A stretch of DNA of 64,000 nt, taken from assembly GCF_900114185.1 (NCBI RefSeq), contig NZ_FOSE01000005.1, forward strand, positions 62,001 to 126,000. Direction: 5' to 3'. The notes below the pieces were generated by a model. It made no database searches. It had not been told where the DNA came from and was given only the letters and a program-made list of their open reading frames with translations. The position numbers and the translations under genes are program-made. This document shows, piece after piece, positions 16,638 to 24,364 of the stretch; the first letter of the stretch is position 1; each line of letters opens with the position of its first letter. The stretch comes from Cellulomonas sp. KH9 (GTDB lineage Bacteria > Actinomycetota > Actinomycetes > Actinomycetales > Cellulomonadaceae).

Positions 16638-18152
16638 ATGCCCGCGCACACCACCACCCCGGTGCCCCCCACCGACGACACCCCCGACGCAGCGACCGGT
16701 GCCGGCGTCGACCCCGCCGAGTTCGCGACGTTCCTGCGGGTGATGGACCAGGTGGCCGTCCTGCCGCAGGAGCACCCGCAGCACGCCGCCGCACGCCGCG
16801 CCGCGTCGGGCCTGTTCAAGGCCGCGAAGAAGCACCGCCGGGGCGAGAAGCGCCGCCTGCTGGCCGAGGCCGACGCCGCCGTCATCGCCGCGACCGCCAC
16901 CGGCAGCCCGGGCCGGATCGACGACGAGACCAACGGCATCCCGCTGTCCTCGTCGGCCACCGGGGCGATCGCGGGCACCCTGCTCAAGCCGCGCCCGTGC
17001 TACGTCTGCAAGGAGGACTACACGGTCGTCGACGCGTTCTACCACCAGCTCTGCCCGTCCTGCGCAGCGCTGCACCACGCCAAGCGCGACGCCCGCACCG
17101 ACCTGACGGGCCGGCGGGCGCTGCTCACCGGCGGGCGCGCGAAGATCGGCATGTACATCGCGCTGCGGCTGCTGCGCGACGGCGCGGACCTGACGATCAC
17201 CACGCGCTTCCCGCGGGACGCCGTGCGCCGGTTCGGTGCGATGGAGGACTCGGCCGACTGGATGGACCGGCTGCACGTCGTCGGGATCGACCTGCGCGAC
17301 CCGTCGCAGGTGGTGTCCCTCGCGGACCACGTGGCCGCGCAGGGCCCGCTCGACATCCTCATCAACAACGCCGCCCAGACCGTGCGCCGGTCGCCGGGCG
17401 CGTACTCGCAGCTCGCGGAGGCGGAGTCCGCCCCGCTGCCGGACGAGGCCGCCGCGCTGATCACGACCTTCGGCCAGACCAGCGACGCCCACCCGCGAGC
17501 GCTGGCGGGGTCCGTCAGCGAGCTCACCAGCCCCGCGCTGGCGATCGAGCGCGCGAACCGCGCCGCGGACGAGCTCGTCGCCCAGTCCCTGACGGCCGAG
17601 GCGGCGAGCCTCGAGCGGCTGGTCGCCGGGACGTCGATCGACGCGGGCGGCCTGATCCCGGACGTCGCCGAGACCAACTCCTGGGTCGCGACCGTCGAGC
17701 AGGTCGACCCGATGGAGCTGCTCGAGGTGCAGCTCTGCAACCAGACCGCGCCGTTCATCCTCATCAGCCGCCTGCGCCCCGCGCTGGCGGCGTCGCCCGC
17801 CCGCCGCACGTACATCGTCAACGTGTCCGCGATGGAGGGCGTGTTCTCCCGCGGCTACAAGGGCCCGGGCCACCCGCACACCAACATGAGCAAGGCCGCG
17901 CTCAACATGCTCACGCGCACCAGCGCGGCGGAGATGCTGTCCGACGGCATCCTCATGACCGCGGTCGACACGGGCTGGATCACCGACGAGCGCCCCCACT
18001 TCACCAAGGTGCGGCTGGCCGAGGAGGGCTTCCACGCCCCGCTCGACCTGGTCGACGGCGCGGCGCGGGTCTACGACCCGATCGTGCGCGGCGAGGCCGG
18101 CGAGGACCTGTACGGCTGCTTCCTCAAGGACTACGCCCGCTCGCAGTGGTGA
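16638..18152 (+). CDS. SDR-family oxidoreductase with N-terminal helical domain and zinc-ribbon-like motif
   Basis: The 504-residue protein has three parts. Residues 25-115 are helical and Ala-rich. Residues 118-148 contain CYVCKEDYTVVDAFYHQLCP and a second C-x2-C (CPSC), a likely zinc ribbon. The rest is a short-chain dehydrogenase: nucleotide motif ALLTGGRAKIGMYIA, LDILINNAAQTV, then VNVSAMEGVFSRG and NMSKAALNML. The Tyr of the Y-x-x-x-K catalytic motif is replaced (HTNMSK), so the chemistry may differ. A large insert sits between residues 250 and 370. Substrate unknown; it is a single-gene unit. Confidence 0.83.
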   Translation: MPAHTTTPVPPTDDTPDAATGAGVDPAEFATFLRVMDQVAVLPQEHPQHAAARRAASGLFKAAKKHRRGEKRRLLAEADAAVIAATATGSPGRIDDETNGIPLSSSATGAIAGTLLKPRPCYVCKEDYTVVDAFYHQLCPSCAALHHAKRDARTDLTGRRALLTGGRAKIGMYIALRLLRDGADLTITTRFPRDAVRRFGAMEDSADWMDRLHVVGIDLRDPSQVVSLADHVAAQGPLDILINNAAQTVRRSPGAYSQLAEAESAPLPDEAAALITTFGQTSDAHPRALAGSVSELTSPALAIERANRAADELVAQSLTAEAASLERLVAGTSIDAGGLIPDVAETNSWVATVEQVDPMELLEVQLCNQTAPFILISRLRPALAASPARRTYIVNVSAMEGVFSRGYKGPGHPHTNMSKAALNMLTRTSAAEMLSDGILMTAVDTGWITDERPHFTKVRLAEEGFHAPLDLVDGAARVYDPIVRGEAGEDLYGCFLKDYARSQW

Positions 18153-18180
18153 GGACCCGCCGCCCGCACCGGGCCGCGGA

Positions 18181-18855
18181 TCACGAGCTGGCGGCGGCCA
18201 CCGCCGTCGCCGTACCAGCGGCGACCACCGCCGCCTGGACGGCCTCCCACGCCTTGCGCGCCGCCTCGCCGCCGACGTCGCCCTCGGCGACCCGCTTGCC
18301 CCGGGCGCGCAGCTCGCGGTTCGGCAGCCCGGTGCCCGGCAGCACCTTGGGCAGCGCGTCGACCGCCGAGAGCAGCGCCACGACGGACGCCTCGTGCGGG
18401 GTGGGCGCACGTCCCGCCACCAGCACCTCGTGCAGCCCGCGGCGGACCTCCGCCTCGTGCAGCCCGTCGACCGCCGGCCACGAGGACGTCGGGAAGATCC
18501 CGAGGACCCGCCCCTCCTGCGCCCGCAGCACGCCGCGCTCGACGAGCCGCGCGTAGAGCCGCTCCCGCAGGCCCTTGCGGATCCGGTCGAGCACCGCGGC
18601 CGGCGACCCGTTGCCGGCGCCGACGCGCGCAAGGGCCTCGTCGAGGACGTCGTCGCCGACCGCGGGCCCGGGGACGACCTGCAGCGTCGTGCGGCGCAGC
18701 ACGCCGTCGGCGGTCACGGCCTCCAGCCGCCCGGCGGCCGCGAGCTCCGCGATCACCGCGCCCGCCACGGCGATGTCACGGCGGGTGCCGTCGACCAGGG
18801 ACCTCCCGGTGGTGTCGTCGGTGAGCAGCAGCAGGACGTCCTCGGCCATGAGCAT
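18181..18855 (-). CDS. GPP34 (GOLPH3/Vps74-like) family protein
   Basis: The 224-residue protein begins MLMAEDVLLLLTDDTTGRSL, the N-terminal signature of the GPP34 family. It continues with AGAVIAELAAAGRLEAV and an all-helical body (DALPKVLPGTGLPNRELRARG). Eukaryotic relatives bind phosphatidylinositol-4-phosphate; bacterial members are abundant in actinobacteria and of unknown function. ATG 18855 is chosen, with ATG 18849 the next option. It converges with the SDR gene and diverges from a DUF402 gene. Confidence 0.87.
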   Translation of the reverse strand: MLMAEDVLLLLTDDTTGRSLVDGTRRDIAVAGAVIAELAAAGRLEAVTADGVLRRTTLQVVPGPAVGDDVLDEALARVGAGNGSPAAVLDRIRKGLRERLYARLVERGVLRAQEGRVLGIFPTSSWPAVDGLHEAEVRRGLHEVLVAGRAPTPHEASVVALLSAVDALPKVLPGTGLPNRELRARGKRVAEGDVGGEAARKAWEAVQAAVVAAGTATAVAAASS

Positions 18856-18966
18856 GCGGCCACGGTAGTGACGCGCTGCGGCGGACGCATCGGCCGCGGG
18901 GCGGAGAGCGCGGCGTCGTGGCGCACCCCCGCGGCGGTCCCGGCCGTGCCTCGCTACCGTGGCGCG

Positions 18967-19689
18967 ATGGCCGACGACGAGGTCCCGCTGCCCCCCGCGG
19001 AGGAGCCCGCGCCGTTCACCCGCGGCGCCACGGTGGCCATCCGCAGCGTGCGGGACCACGGGCCCCGCCACGGTGTCGCGGTCGGGTTCGCCGTGGCCGG
19101 CACCGTGGTGCGGGATCGCGACGACGTGGTCGTCGTCGCGACCGCCCCGGGCTCTGACGTGCGCGTGCGGGCGGGCCGCGGCGACGGACCGAACGGCCGC
19201 ACCGTCCTGCCGGCGGCGTGGGACGGCACCTACGAGGAGCGGGTGTGGCAGGGGGCGACGGTGGTCCGGGTGCACCGGCGCGGTGACCGCTGGTCCGTGT
19301 GGCGGTGGCACGACGGCGAGCGGTGGGGCGACGTCTGGTACGGCAACCTGGAGTCACCGTGGCGCCGCTCGGCGCTGGGGTTCGAGTCGCAGGACTGGGC
19401 GCTGGACGTCGTCGGGCGCGGCGACCCCACGGGCGACGCGTGGCGAGTCGGGCTCAAGGACGAGGACGAGCTCGCGTGGATGGTGCAGCGCGGGTACGTC
19501 ACGGAGCAGCAGGCCGCGCACGTCCACGACGTCGGCGCGCACCTGCTGCGGCGGGCGCGGGAGGCGCGCTGGCCCTTCGACGCCGACTGGGACGCCTGGC
19601 TGCCGGAGCCTGCGTGGGGAGCCGTCGCCCTGCCCCCGGGGTGGGACCGGTTGCCCACGGGTCGGCGGGAGGCGGAGCCCCGGGCGTGA
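18967..19689 (+). CDS. DUF402 domain protein
   Basis: The 240-residue protein starts at ATG 18967. From residue 75 it carries the DUF402 pattern: WSVWRWHDGERWGDVWYGNL, then LGFESQDWALDVVGRGDPTG and WRVGLKDEDELAWMVQRGYVT, with conserved Trp, Asp and Glu residues. The fold is the FomD-like beta-barrel found in RNase G/E-associated proteins. Some DUF402 proteins are nucleotide phosphatases, but the role here is not known. Its stop is 16 bp before a hydrolase fragment on the same strand. Confidence 0.83.
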   Translation: MADDEVPLPPAEEPAPFTRGATVAIRSVRDHGPRHGVAVGFAVAGTVVRDRDDVVVVATAPGSDVRVRAGRGDGPNGRTVLPAAWDGTYEERVWQGATVVRVHRRGDRWSVWRWHDGERWGDVWYGNLESPWRRSALGFESQDWALDVVGRGDPTGDAWRVGLKDEDELAWMVQRGYVTEQQAAHVHDVGAHLLRRAREARWPFDADWDAWLPEPAWGAVALPPGWDRLPTGRREAEPRA

Positions 19690-19705
19690 GGCGTGCCAGG
19701 GGGCG

Positions 19706-19954
19706 GTGCTGACGGGGGTGCGGCGGCGCGCCCAGGACCTCAGCGGCGCCGCGGTCACCCGGTTCGCGGCAGCGCACCCGGAGTCCGTGCGGAGCGTCAC
19801 GGCGGTGGAGACGGGCCTGGCCGGCTTCGGCCTCGAGGCGCCGGACCGCCTGGCCGAGGCGCTGCTCCGCTTCGTCGCCGACCTGGACGCGCAGGCGGCC
19901 GGACGCACGGCCGGCGGCGCGGACCGCACGGCGACCGAGCCCGCCCGACCGTAG
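19706..19954 (+). pseudogene. Fragment of an alpha/beta hydrolase gene
   Basis: A GTG-initiated frame of 82 codons reads TRFAAAHPESVRSVTAVETGLAGFGLEA. In epoxide-hydrolase-like enzymes this stretch directly follows the nucleophile elbow (FAAxHPExVRxLxxxExxLPGFG). Before it, AQDLSGAAV looks like a worn elbow (G-H-D-x-G-G). After it, the cap and the catalytic His region are missing, and a C-terminal-like helix PDRLAEALLRFVADLD follows at once. It is therefore most likely a decayed or internally deleted hydrolase gene. A short expressed protein cannot be excluded. Confidence 0.5.
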
Positions 19955-19964
19955 GGCGTCGCAC

Positions 19965-20001
19965 GGGCCCGGCCGCCACGGCGGGGGGCGGCGCCGGGCC
20001 C
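19965..20001. terminator. Hairpin between two convergent genes
   Basis: GGGCCCGGC (19965-19973) and GCCGGGCCC (19993-20001) are exact inverted repeats of 9 bp. The loop itself contains a smaller CCGCC/GGCGG hairpin. It sits between the hydrolase fragment and the cupin gene, which point toward each other, so it could end transcription from both sides. Confidence 0.5.
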
Positions 20002-20023
20002 CTGGTCCCGGCGCCGCACCGAC

Positions 20024-20416
20024 TCACTCCGTCGGCGGCTCGTCCTTCCCGGCCTCCTCCGCGGCGTCCGCCTCCTCCTTGGTGGCGTGCACGGCGCCGT
20101 CGGCGTGCTCCGGCGGGCCGTAGACCGTGTAGAGGATCAGCGGGTTCTCGCCGGTGTTGAGGAAGTTGTGCGTCCGCCCGGCCGGGACGACGACCAGGTC
20201 GCCCTGGGCGACGTTGCGCTCCTGGCCCGAGACGACCGCCTTGCCCGTGCCGGAGACGAACGTGAGGATCTGGTCGATGTCCTCGTGGACCTCCTCACCG
20301 ATCTCCCCGCCCGGCGGGATCGTCATGATGACGAGCTGGGTGTGCTTGCCGGTCCACAGCACGCGCCGGAAGTCCGGGCTCTGCTGCGCGACGGTCGCGA
20401 TCGTCCAGTGCTCCAC
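20024..20416 (-). CDS. Cupin-domain protein
   Basis: The 130-residue protein is a single cupin. It has VIMTIPPGGEIGEEVHEDID, with a metal-binding His and Glu, and DLVVVPAGRTHNFLNTGEN with the second His. The order matches short cupins related to mannose-6-phosphate isomerase type II and ectoine-type barrels. The last 25 residues are Glu/Ala-rich and probably disordered. ATG 20416 is the only sensible start. It diverges from a fructosamine-kinase-like gene. The ligand cannot be predicted. Confidence 0.85.
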   Translation of the reverse strand: MEHWTIATVAQQSPDFRRVLWTGKHTQLVIMTIPPGGEIGEEVHEDIDQILTFVSGTGKAVVSGQERNVAQGDLVVVPAGRTHNFLNTGENPLILYTVYGPPEHADGAVHATKEEADAAEEAGKDEPPTE

Positions 20417-20567
20417 GGGTGTCTCACCTCTCGCTGGGGGACGGTGTCGCTGGTCATCCTGCTGCGGGCGACGTCATCGCGCCTGCGGAACGGGAGGTCT
20501 GTGGGGGGATGTCCGTCGTGCGCGCGTCGCCACCGACCCCTCGTGCGGCGCGCTACGGTCCCGTCCC

Positions 20568-21485
20568 GTGACGATCGAGGACGAGGCCGGCGGGACGGAC
20601 CCGCCCGAGGCGACAGCGCTGCTCCTGGCACGCCTGCACGCGGCCGGGCTGACGGACGTCGTCGCGGTCGAGCACGCGGCCGGGGGCCAGGCGGCCGTCG
20701 CGGGCCTGGCACGCCGCGGCGACGGTACGTCGGTGTTCGCCAAGGGGTTCGTCGAGTCCCCGTCGGACGACGCGTTCGCCGCGGAGGCCGAGGGCCTGGA
20801 CGCCCTGCGCACGCTCGGCGGGGCGGTGACGCCCGAGGTCGTGCTCGTCGCAGCGGACCTGCTCGTCCTGCAGTCGCTGCACCCCCGCCCGGCCGACGCG
20901 TCCTTCTGGGAGCGGTTCGCGCACGTCCTGGCGCGCCTGCACACCACGACGACGCACCACCGCTTCGGCTGGCACCGCGACAACTGGCTGGGCCGCCGCC
21001 GGCAGGTCAACACGTGGCACGACGACGGGTTCGAGTTCTTCGCGCAGCACCGGCTCCTGCGGTGGCTCGACGAGCCGCGCGTGGTCGCCGCGCTCGACCC
21101 CGCCGACCGCGACGCGCTGGAGCACCTGTGCGCGCGGCTGCCCGAGCTGCTGCCGGCGCGCCCCGCCTGCCTGGTCCACGGCGACCTGTGGGCGGGCAAC
21201 GTCATGGCGACGGCCGACGGGACGCCCGCCCTCATCGACCCGGCCGTCTCGTACACGTGGGCGGACGTCGACCTGGCGCACGTCTGGACGACCGCACCAC
21301 CGCCCGAGGCCGACCGCTTCTTCGGTCGCTACGCCGAGCTGACGGGCCTCGACGACGGCTGGCGCGAGCGGATGCCGGTCGTCCAGCTGCGCCAGCACCT
21401 CGCCGTCGTGGCCCAGTTCGACGACGACTGGGGCGCGGCCGACACCCTGCGCGCGACGCTCGCGCCGTTCCGCCGCCGAGCCTGA
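20568..21485 (+). CDS. Fructosamine kinase family protein
   Basis: The 305-residue protein starts at GTG 20568 and has the fructosamine-3-kinase / aminoglycoside phosphotransferase fold. The nucleotide part shows SVFAKGFVES and FAAEAEGLDALR. The catalytic loop is CLVHGDLWAGNVMATADG (HGDLWxGN), and the metal-binding Asp sits in ALIDPAVSY. The TTHHRFGWHRDNWLG segment is also typical of the family, which phosphorylates ketosamines to reverse glycation. The bacterial substrate is often ribulosamine or unknown. It is not in an operon. Confidence 0.88.
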   Translation: MTIEDEAGGTDPPEATALLLARLHAAGLTDVVAVEHAAGGQAAVAGLARRGDGTSVFAKGFVESPSDDAFAAEAEGLDALRTLGGAVTPEVVLVAADLLVLQSLHPRPADASFWERFAHVLARLHTTTTHHRFGWHRDNWLGRRRQVNTWHDDGFEFFAQHRLLRWLDEPRVVAALDPADRDALEHLCARLPELLPARPACLVHGDLWAGNVMATADGTPALIDPAVSYTWADVDLAHVWTTAPPPEADRFFGRYAELTGLDDGWRERMPVVQLRQHLAVVAQFDDDWGAADTLRATLAPFRRRA

Positions 21486-21534
21486 GGCGACGTCGTCCGT
21501 CCGTGCGGCGCGCCCAGCCCCCACCGGTCCTGGG

Positions 21535-22359
21535 TCACCGCCGGAGCGACCACCGCCGGCGAGCGGTGCGGGCGTCCTGCGCGGGCGTCTCCCCCAGCGC
21601 CATCACGAGGTAGACGACCCCGGCGACCACCGCTCCCGGCGCGGGTGCCCGCGGGTGCTCCGACGCGGCGAGGCACACGTCCGCCTCGAACCCCGCGGTC
21701 CGCACGCGCGCGACGTGGAACGTCCCGCCGGTGAGGGCCGTGCGGTGGGTCCGCGAACGCAGCACGGTGCCGTTCAGCCGCGCGTACGCCTCGGCCCCCG
21801 CCGGGTCGCCGAAGACGCCGTACGAGATGAACGACTCCGCGCCCATCCGCGGCGGCCAGGGCCAGCCGTGCTCGACGTAGTGCGGGGGCGGCTCACCGTG
21901 GTCCTCCTTGTCGGGGGCCAGCAGCGAGGCCGACGACGAGATGAACGCCTCCTCGTCCGGGAGGACCTGGACGTCCGAGCCGAAGGCGATGATCGCGGCA
22001 CGACCACCGGGCGGGACGGACTGGTCCAGCAGGGCCGACTGCTCGACGTCCGCAGCGAGCGCGGTGACCTTCTCACCGCCCTGCAGGACGTCGGCGCTCC
22101 ACACCTGCTCGTTGAGGTGGCTCAGCGACCCGACCTCCGCACCCGCCTCGGCCGCGAACGACGGGGTGACGGCGAGGACCCGCCGCTGCCGGTCGACCTC
22201 CAGGACGAGCCGGGCACCTCCGTCGTCCTGCCAGCGCATCACCCTGATGCCGTCCCGCTCACCGAGCGGCGTCGCGGCCGTCGCGGCCGCCGCCACGATG
22301 CGGTCGAGCTCACCCGGTGCCGTGGCGTCCAGACCGATGCAGGTGAAGTTGGCAGCCAT
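21535..22359 (-). CDS. Uncharacterised actinobacterial protein
   Basis: The 274-residue protein begins MAANFTCIGL at ATG 22359. It has no signal peptide or membrane segment. It alternates strands and turns, with a dense middle part (VWSADVLQGGEKVTALAADV, then LPDEEAFISSSASLLAP) and a well-conserved-looking EHGWPWPPRMGAESFISYG region. I know no function for it. The gene points toward fructosamine kinase and is followed upstream by the DUF3995 membrane protein on the same strand, 69 bp apart, so the two may be co-transcribed. Confidence 0.72.
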   Translation of the reverse strand: MAANFTCIGLDATAPGELDRIVAAAATAATPLGERDGIRVMRWQDDGGARLVLEVDRQRRVLAVTPSFAAEAGAEVGSLSHLNEQVWSADVLQGGEKVTALAADVEQSALLDQSVPPGGRAAIIAFGSDVQVLPDEEAFISSSASLLAPDKEDHGEPPPHYVEHGWPWPPRMGAESFISYGVFGDPAGAEAYARLNGTVLRSRTHRTALTGGTFHVARVRTAGFEADVCLAASEHPRAPAPGAVVAGVVYLVMALGETPAQDARTARRRWSLRR

Positions 22360-22428
22360 GGCGCGACAGTAGGGGGTCACGGTCCCCCGAGGAGGCGTTT
22401 TCTCCGACTCCCCGCTCGCGGCGCGACG

Positions 22429-22926
22429 TCAGGTCGCCGGACGCAGCCGCTGGTGCCGCAGCGTGGCACCGGCGAGCAGCAGTCCCCAGACGAGGAACCA
22501 CGGCTCCCACAGCAGCAGCCGCCAGCGCAGCGCGCGGGCGGACAGCGCCTCGTCGGGCACGACGGCGTGCGCCGCGACCAGCACCAGGGACGTCACCTGC
22601 AGCAGGCCGTAGACCACGAGGACGGCAGCTCCCGCCCAGCCCAGCGCCAGCAGCGGCCGGCGGGGGAGGCGTCGGCCCCACGGCTGCACGAGCGCCAGGG
22701 CGAGCACGCCGCCGGCGACCTTGAGGACCAGCGCGACACCGTTGGCCGCCAGCAGCGCCGGGTCGCGGGCGCGCCCCAGACGCTCGACGGCACCCCCGAG
22801 GGTGTCGAGACCGAGCGTGCTGCCCGTCGCCCACACCAGGCTGACCGCAGCGAACGCGAAGGCCGCGACGACCGCACCCCACGCCACCCACTCGGGCGGC
22901 ACCCACGCCCGACGCTCGGGACCCAT
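22429..22926 (-). CDS. DUF3995 integral membrane protein
   Basis: The 165-residue protein has four predicted membrane helices (AWGAVVAAFAFAAVSLVWA, ANGVALVLKVAGGVLALALV, LLALGWAGAAVLVVYGLLQV and FLVWGLLLAGATL). The pattern is DUF3995, with WATGSTLGLDTLGG after the first helix and a cytoplasmic basic loop WGRRLPRRP. ATG 22926 is the start. The role is unknown. It is divergent from the TspO-like gene, and the 176 bp between them hold the promoters of both. Confidence 0.82.
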   Translation of the reverse strand: MGPERRAWVPPEWVAWGAVVAAFAFAAVSLVWATGSTLGLDTLGGAVERLGRARDPALLAANGVALVLKVAGGVLALALVQPWGRRLPRRPLLALGWAGAAVLVVYGLLQVTSLVLVAAHAVVPDEALSARALRWRLLLWEPWFLVWGLLLAGATLRHQRLRPAT

Positions 22927-23088
22927 GCCTCGTCACGCTACTCACGGCCCGTGCCGCACGCAGCGCACGCGGCAGGTGGCGACGGGGCCGCGGTCGACCC
23001 GGCCGGGGCTCCACGCCGCCCCTGGCTTCTGCGGGGACGATCTGGGCAGATCGGGACGCCTCTCAAGATGCTCAGCCTGCTGACTGTT

Positions 23089-23102
23089 GTCACTCTGGTG
23101 AC
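23089..23102. promoter_or_regulatory. Inverted repeat touching the TspO-like start codon
   Basis: GTCAC and GTGAC form a perfect 5-bp inverted repeat around TCTG, ending directly before the ATG at 23103. No clear Shine-Dalgarno sequence is present (only GGTGA within 5 bp). The transcript may be leaderless or the hairpin may affect initiation. A regulator binding here would block expression. Chance is possible, as the arms are short. Confidence 0.3.
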
Positions 23103-23933
23103 ATGGAGACCTTGAACCCCGCCGCAGCAGTCGGCCGTACCACGTCCCAGGACCGGGTCCGTCAGGTCACGGTCCTCGTCGGCGCCGCGATCGCCATCGT
23201 CGGTGCCACCGTCGGCTCGGGCGCGTTCGGCGGGCAGCCGATCGCCGAGGCCGCGGGCGGCTCCCTGTCCGCCACGGCGACGCCCGTCGCCCCCGACAGC
23301 CCCGCCTTCTCGATCTGGTCCGTCATCTACACGGGCCTGGCGGTGTTCGCGATCGTCCAGGCGCTGCCCCGCCAGGCCACCGACCGGCGGCTGCGCGCGA
23401 TCGCCTGGTGGGTGCTGGCGTCGATGCTGCTGAACGCGCTGTGGATCGCGGTCGTCCAGGCCGGGTCGGTCGGCGGCAGCGACGTCGTCATCATCGTGCT
23501 GCTCGCGGTGCTGGCCACCATGTTCGTCAGGCTCGTCCGGATGGACCACACCACGACGCTGCCGTCCGTGGTGACGGACGTGACCGTCGGGCTCTACCTC
23601 GGCTGGGTGAGCGTCGCGACGCTCGCCAACACCGCCGCGTTCCTCGCGATCGCGGGCGTGGGCGAGCTGGGCCTCGGCGCCACGGGCTGGTCCGTCGTGC
23701 TCGTCTCGGCCGCCGCGCTGCTCGCGGTCGCGTACGGCGCCTACGGCCGCCGCCGCCCCGCCGTCGTCATCCCGGTCGGGCTGGCGATGGCCTGGGGCCT
23801 GACGTGGATCGGCATCGGCCGCACCAACGGCCCGCTGGTCGACGAGACGGTCGCCACGGCCGCGTTCGTCGCCGCGGGCGTCGCCTTCGTGGCACCGGTC
23901 GTCGCCGTCCTGGCGGCGCGGCGCCGCCACTGA
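23103..23933 (+). CDS. TspO/MBR-related (tryptophan-rich sensory protein-like) membrane protein
   Basis: The 276-residue protein has about eight hydrophobic segments. The segment TPVAPDSPAFSIWSVIYTGL followed by AVFAIVQALPRQA, and later WWVLASMLLNALWI, match the TspO/MBR family, though the protein is longer than classic TspO (about 160). This extended form is common in actinobacteria and annotated as TspO/MBR-related. TspO proteins bind porphyrins and tetrapyrroles, but ligand binding here is unproven. A strong bidirectional terminator hairpin follows. Confidence 0.78.
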   Translation: METLNPAAAVGRTTSQDRVRQVTVLVGAAIAIVGATVGSGAFGGQPIAEAAGGSLSATATPVAPDSPAFSIWSVIYTGLAVFAIVQALPRQATDRRLRAIAWWVLASMLLNALWIAVVQAGSVGGSDVVIIVLLAVLATMFVRLVRMDHTTTLPSVVTDVTVGLYLGWVSVATLANTAAFLAIAGVGELGLGATGWSVVLVSAAALLAVAYGAYGRRRPAVVIPVGLAMAWGLTWIGIGRTNGPLVDETVATAAFVAAGVAFVAPVVAVLAARRRH

Positions 23934-23937
23934 GCCG

Positions 23938-23971
23938 CGTCGGCGGGCCGCGGAGGGGCGGCCCGCCGACG
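23938..23971. terminator. Strong bidirectional hairpin terminator
   Basis: CGTCGGCGGGCCGC (23938-23951) and GCGGCCCGCCGACG (23958-23971) are perfect inverted repeats of 14 bp around the loop GGAGGG. It lies just after the TspO-like stop and before the stop of the convergent YidD-like gene, so it should end transcription in both directions. A poly-U tail is absent, as usual in this GC range. Confidence 0.7.
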
Positions 23972-24010
23972 CACCCCGGGCCTCAGCGCGCGACGACGAC
24001 CGGCGACGGA

Positions 24011-24301
24011 TCAGGAGCGGAACGGGAACCGGAACGGGATCGGGATCCCCCCGCAGCAGCAGACGCCGCTGACGTCGGACTGCGCGAGCATCGTCGCCGC
24101 CCGGCAGCAGGCGACGAGCTGCACGACCGCCGGCACCACCGCACGGGCGACCCCGCGGCTGCGCACGGCCTGCCGGACGACGCCGGAGCACGACGCGTCG
24201 CCGTGGGCGACGCGGTAGGCGCAGCTGAAGCCCTTGCGGGGCGAGACGGACCGCTGGTACGCGGCGATCAGACGGTCGACGACGGTCGCTGCGGAAGTCA
24301 T
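24011..24301 (-). CDS. yidD: YidD-like membrane protein insertion efficiency factor with Cys-rich tail
   Basis: The 96-residue protein starts at ATG 24301. Its N-terminal half follows the YidD pattern: VDRLIAAYQRSVSPRKGFSC, then AYRVAHGDASCSG (the CRFxPTC region of YidD, changed), then a helix. YidD helps YidC-dependent insertion of membrane proteins. The normal DPVP end is absent and is replaced by SDVSGVCCCGGIPIPFRF, with three adjacent Cys. It is not next to yidC, rpmH or rnpA as usual, so it is a stand-alone paralog whose task may differ. Confidence 0.68.
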   Translation of the reverse strand: MTSAATVVDRLIAAYQRSVSPRKGFSCAYRVAHGDASCSGVVRQAVRSRGVARAVVPAVVQLVACCRAATMLAQSDVSGVCCCGGIPIPFRFPFRS

Positions 24302-24364
24302 CGCCACAAGGTAGGTCGGGTGCGCGGGGTGCGCGCGGCGAGCCCCCGCCGCTACGGTCGCCGC

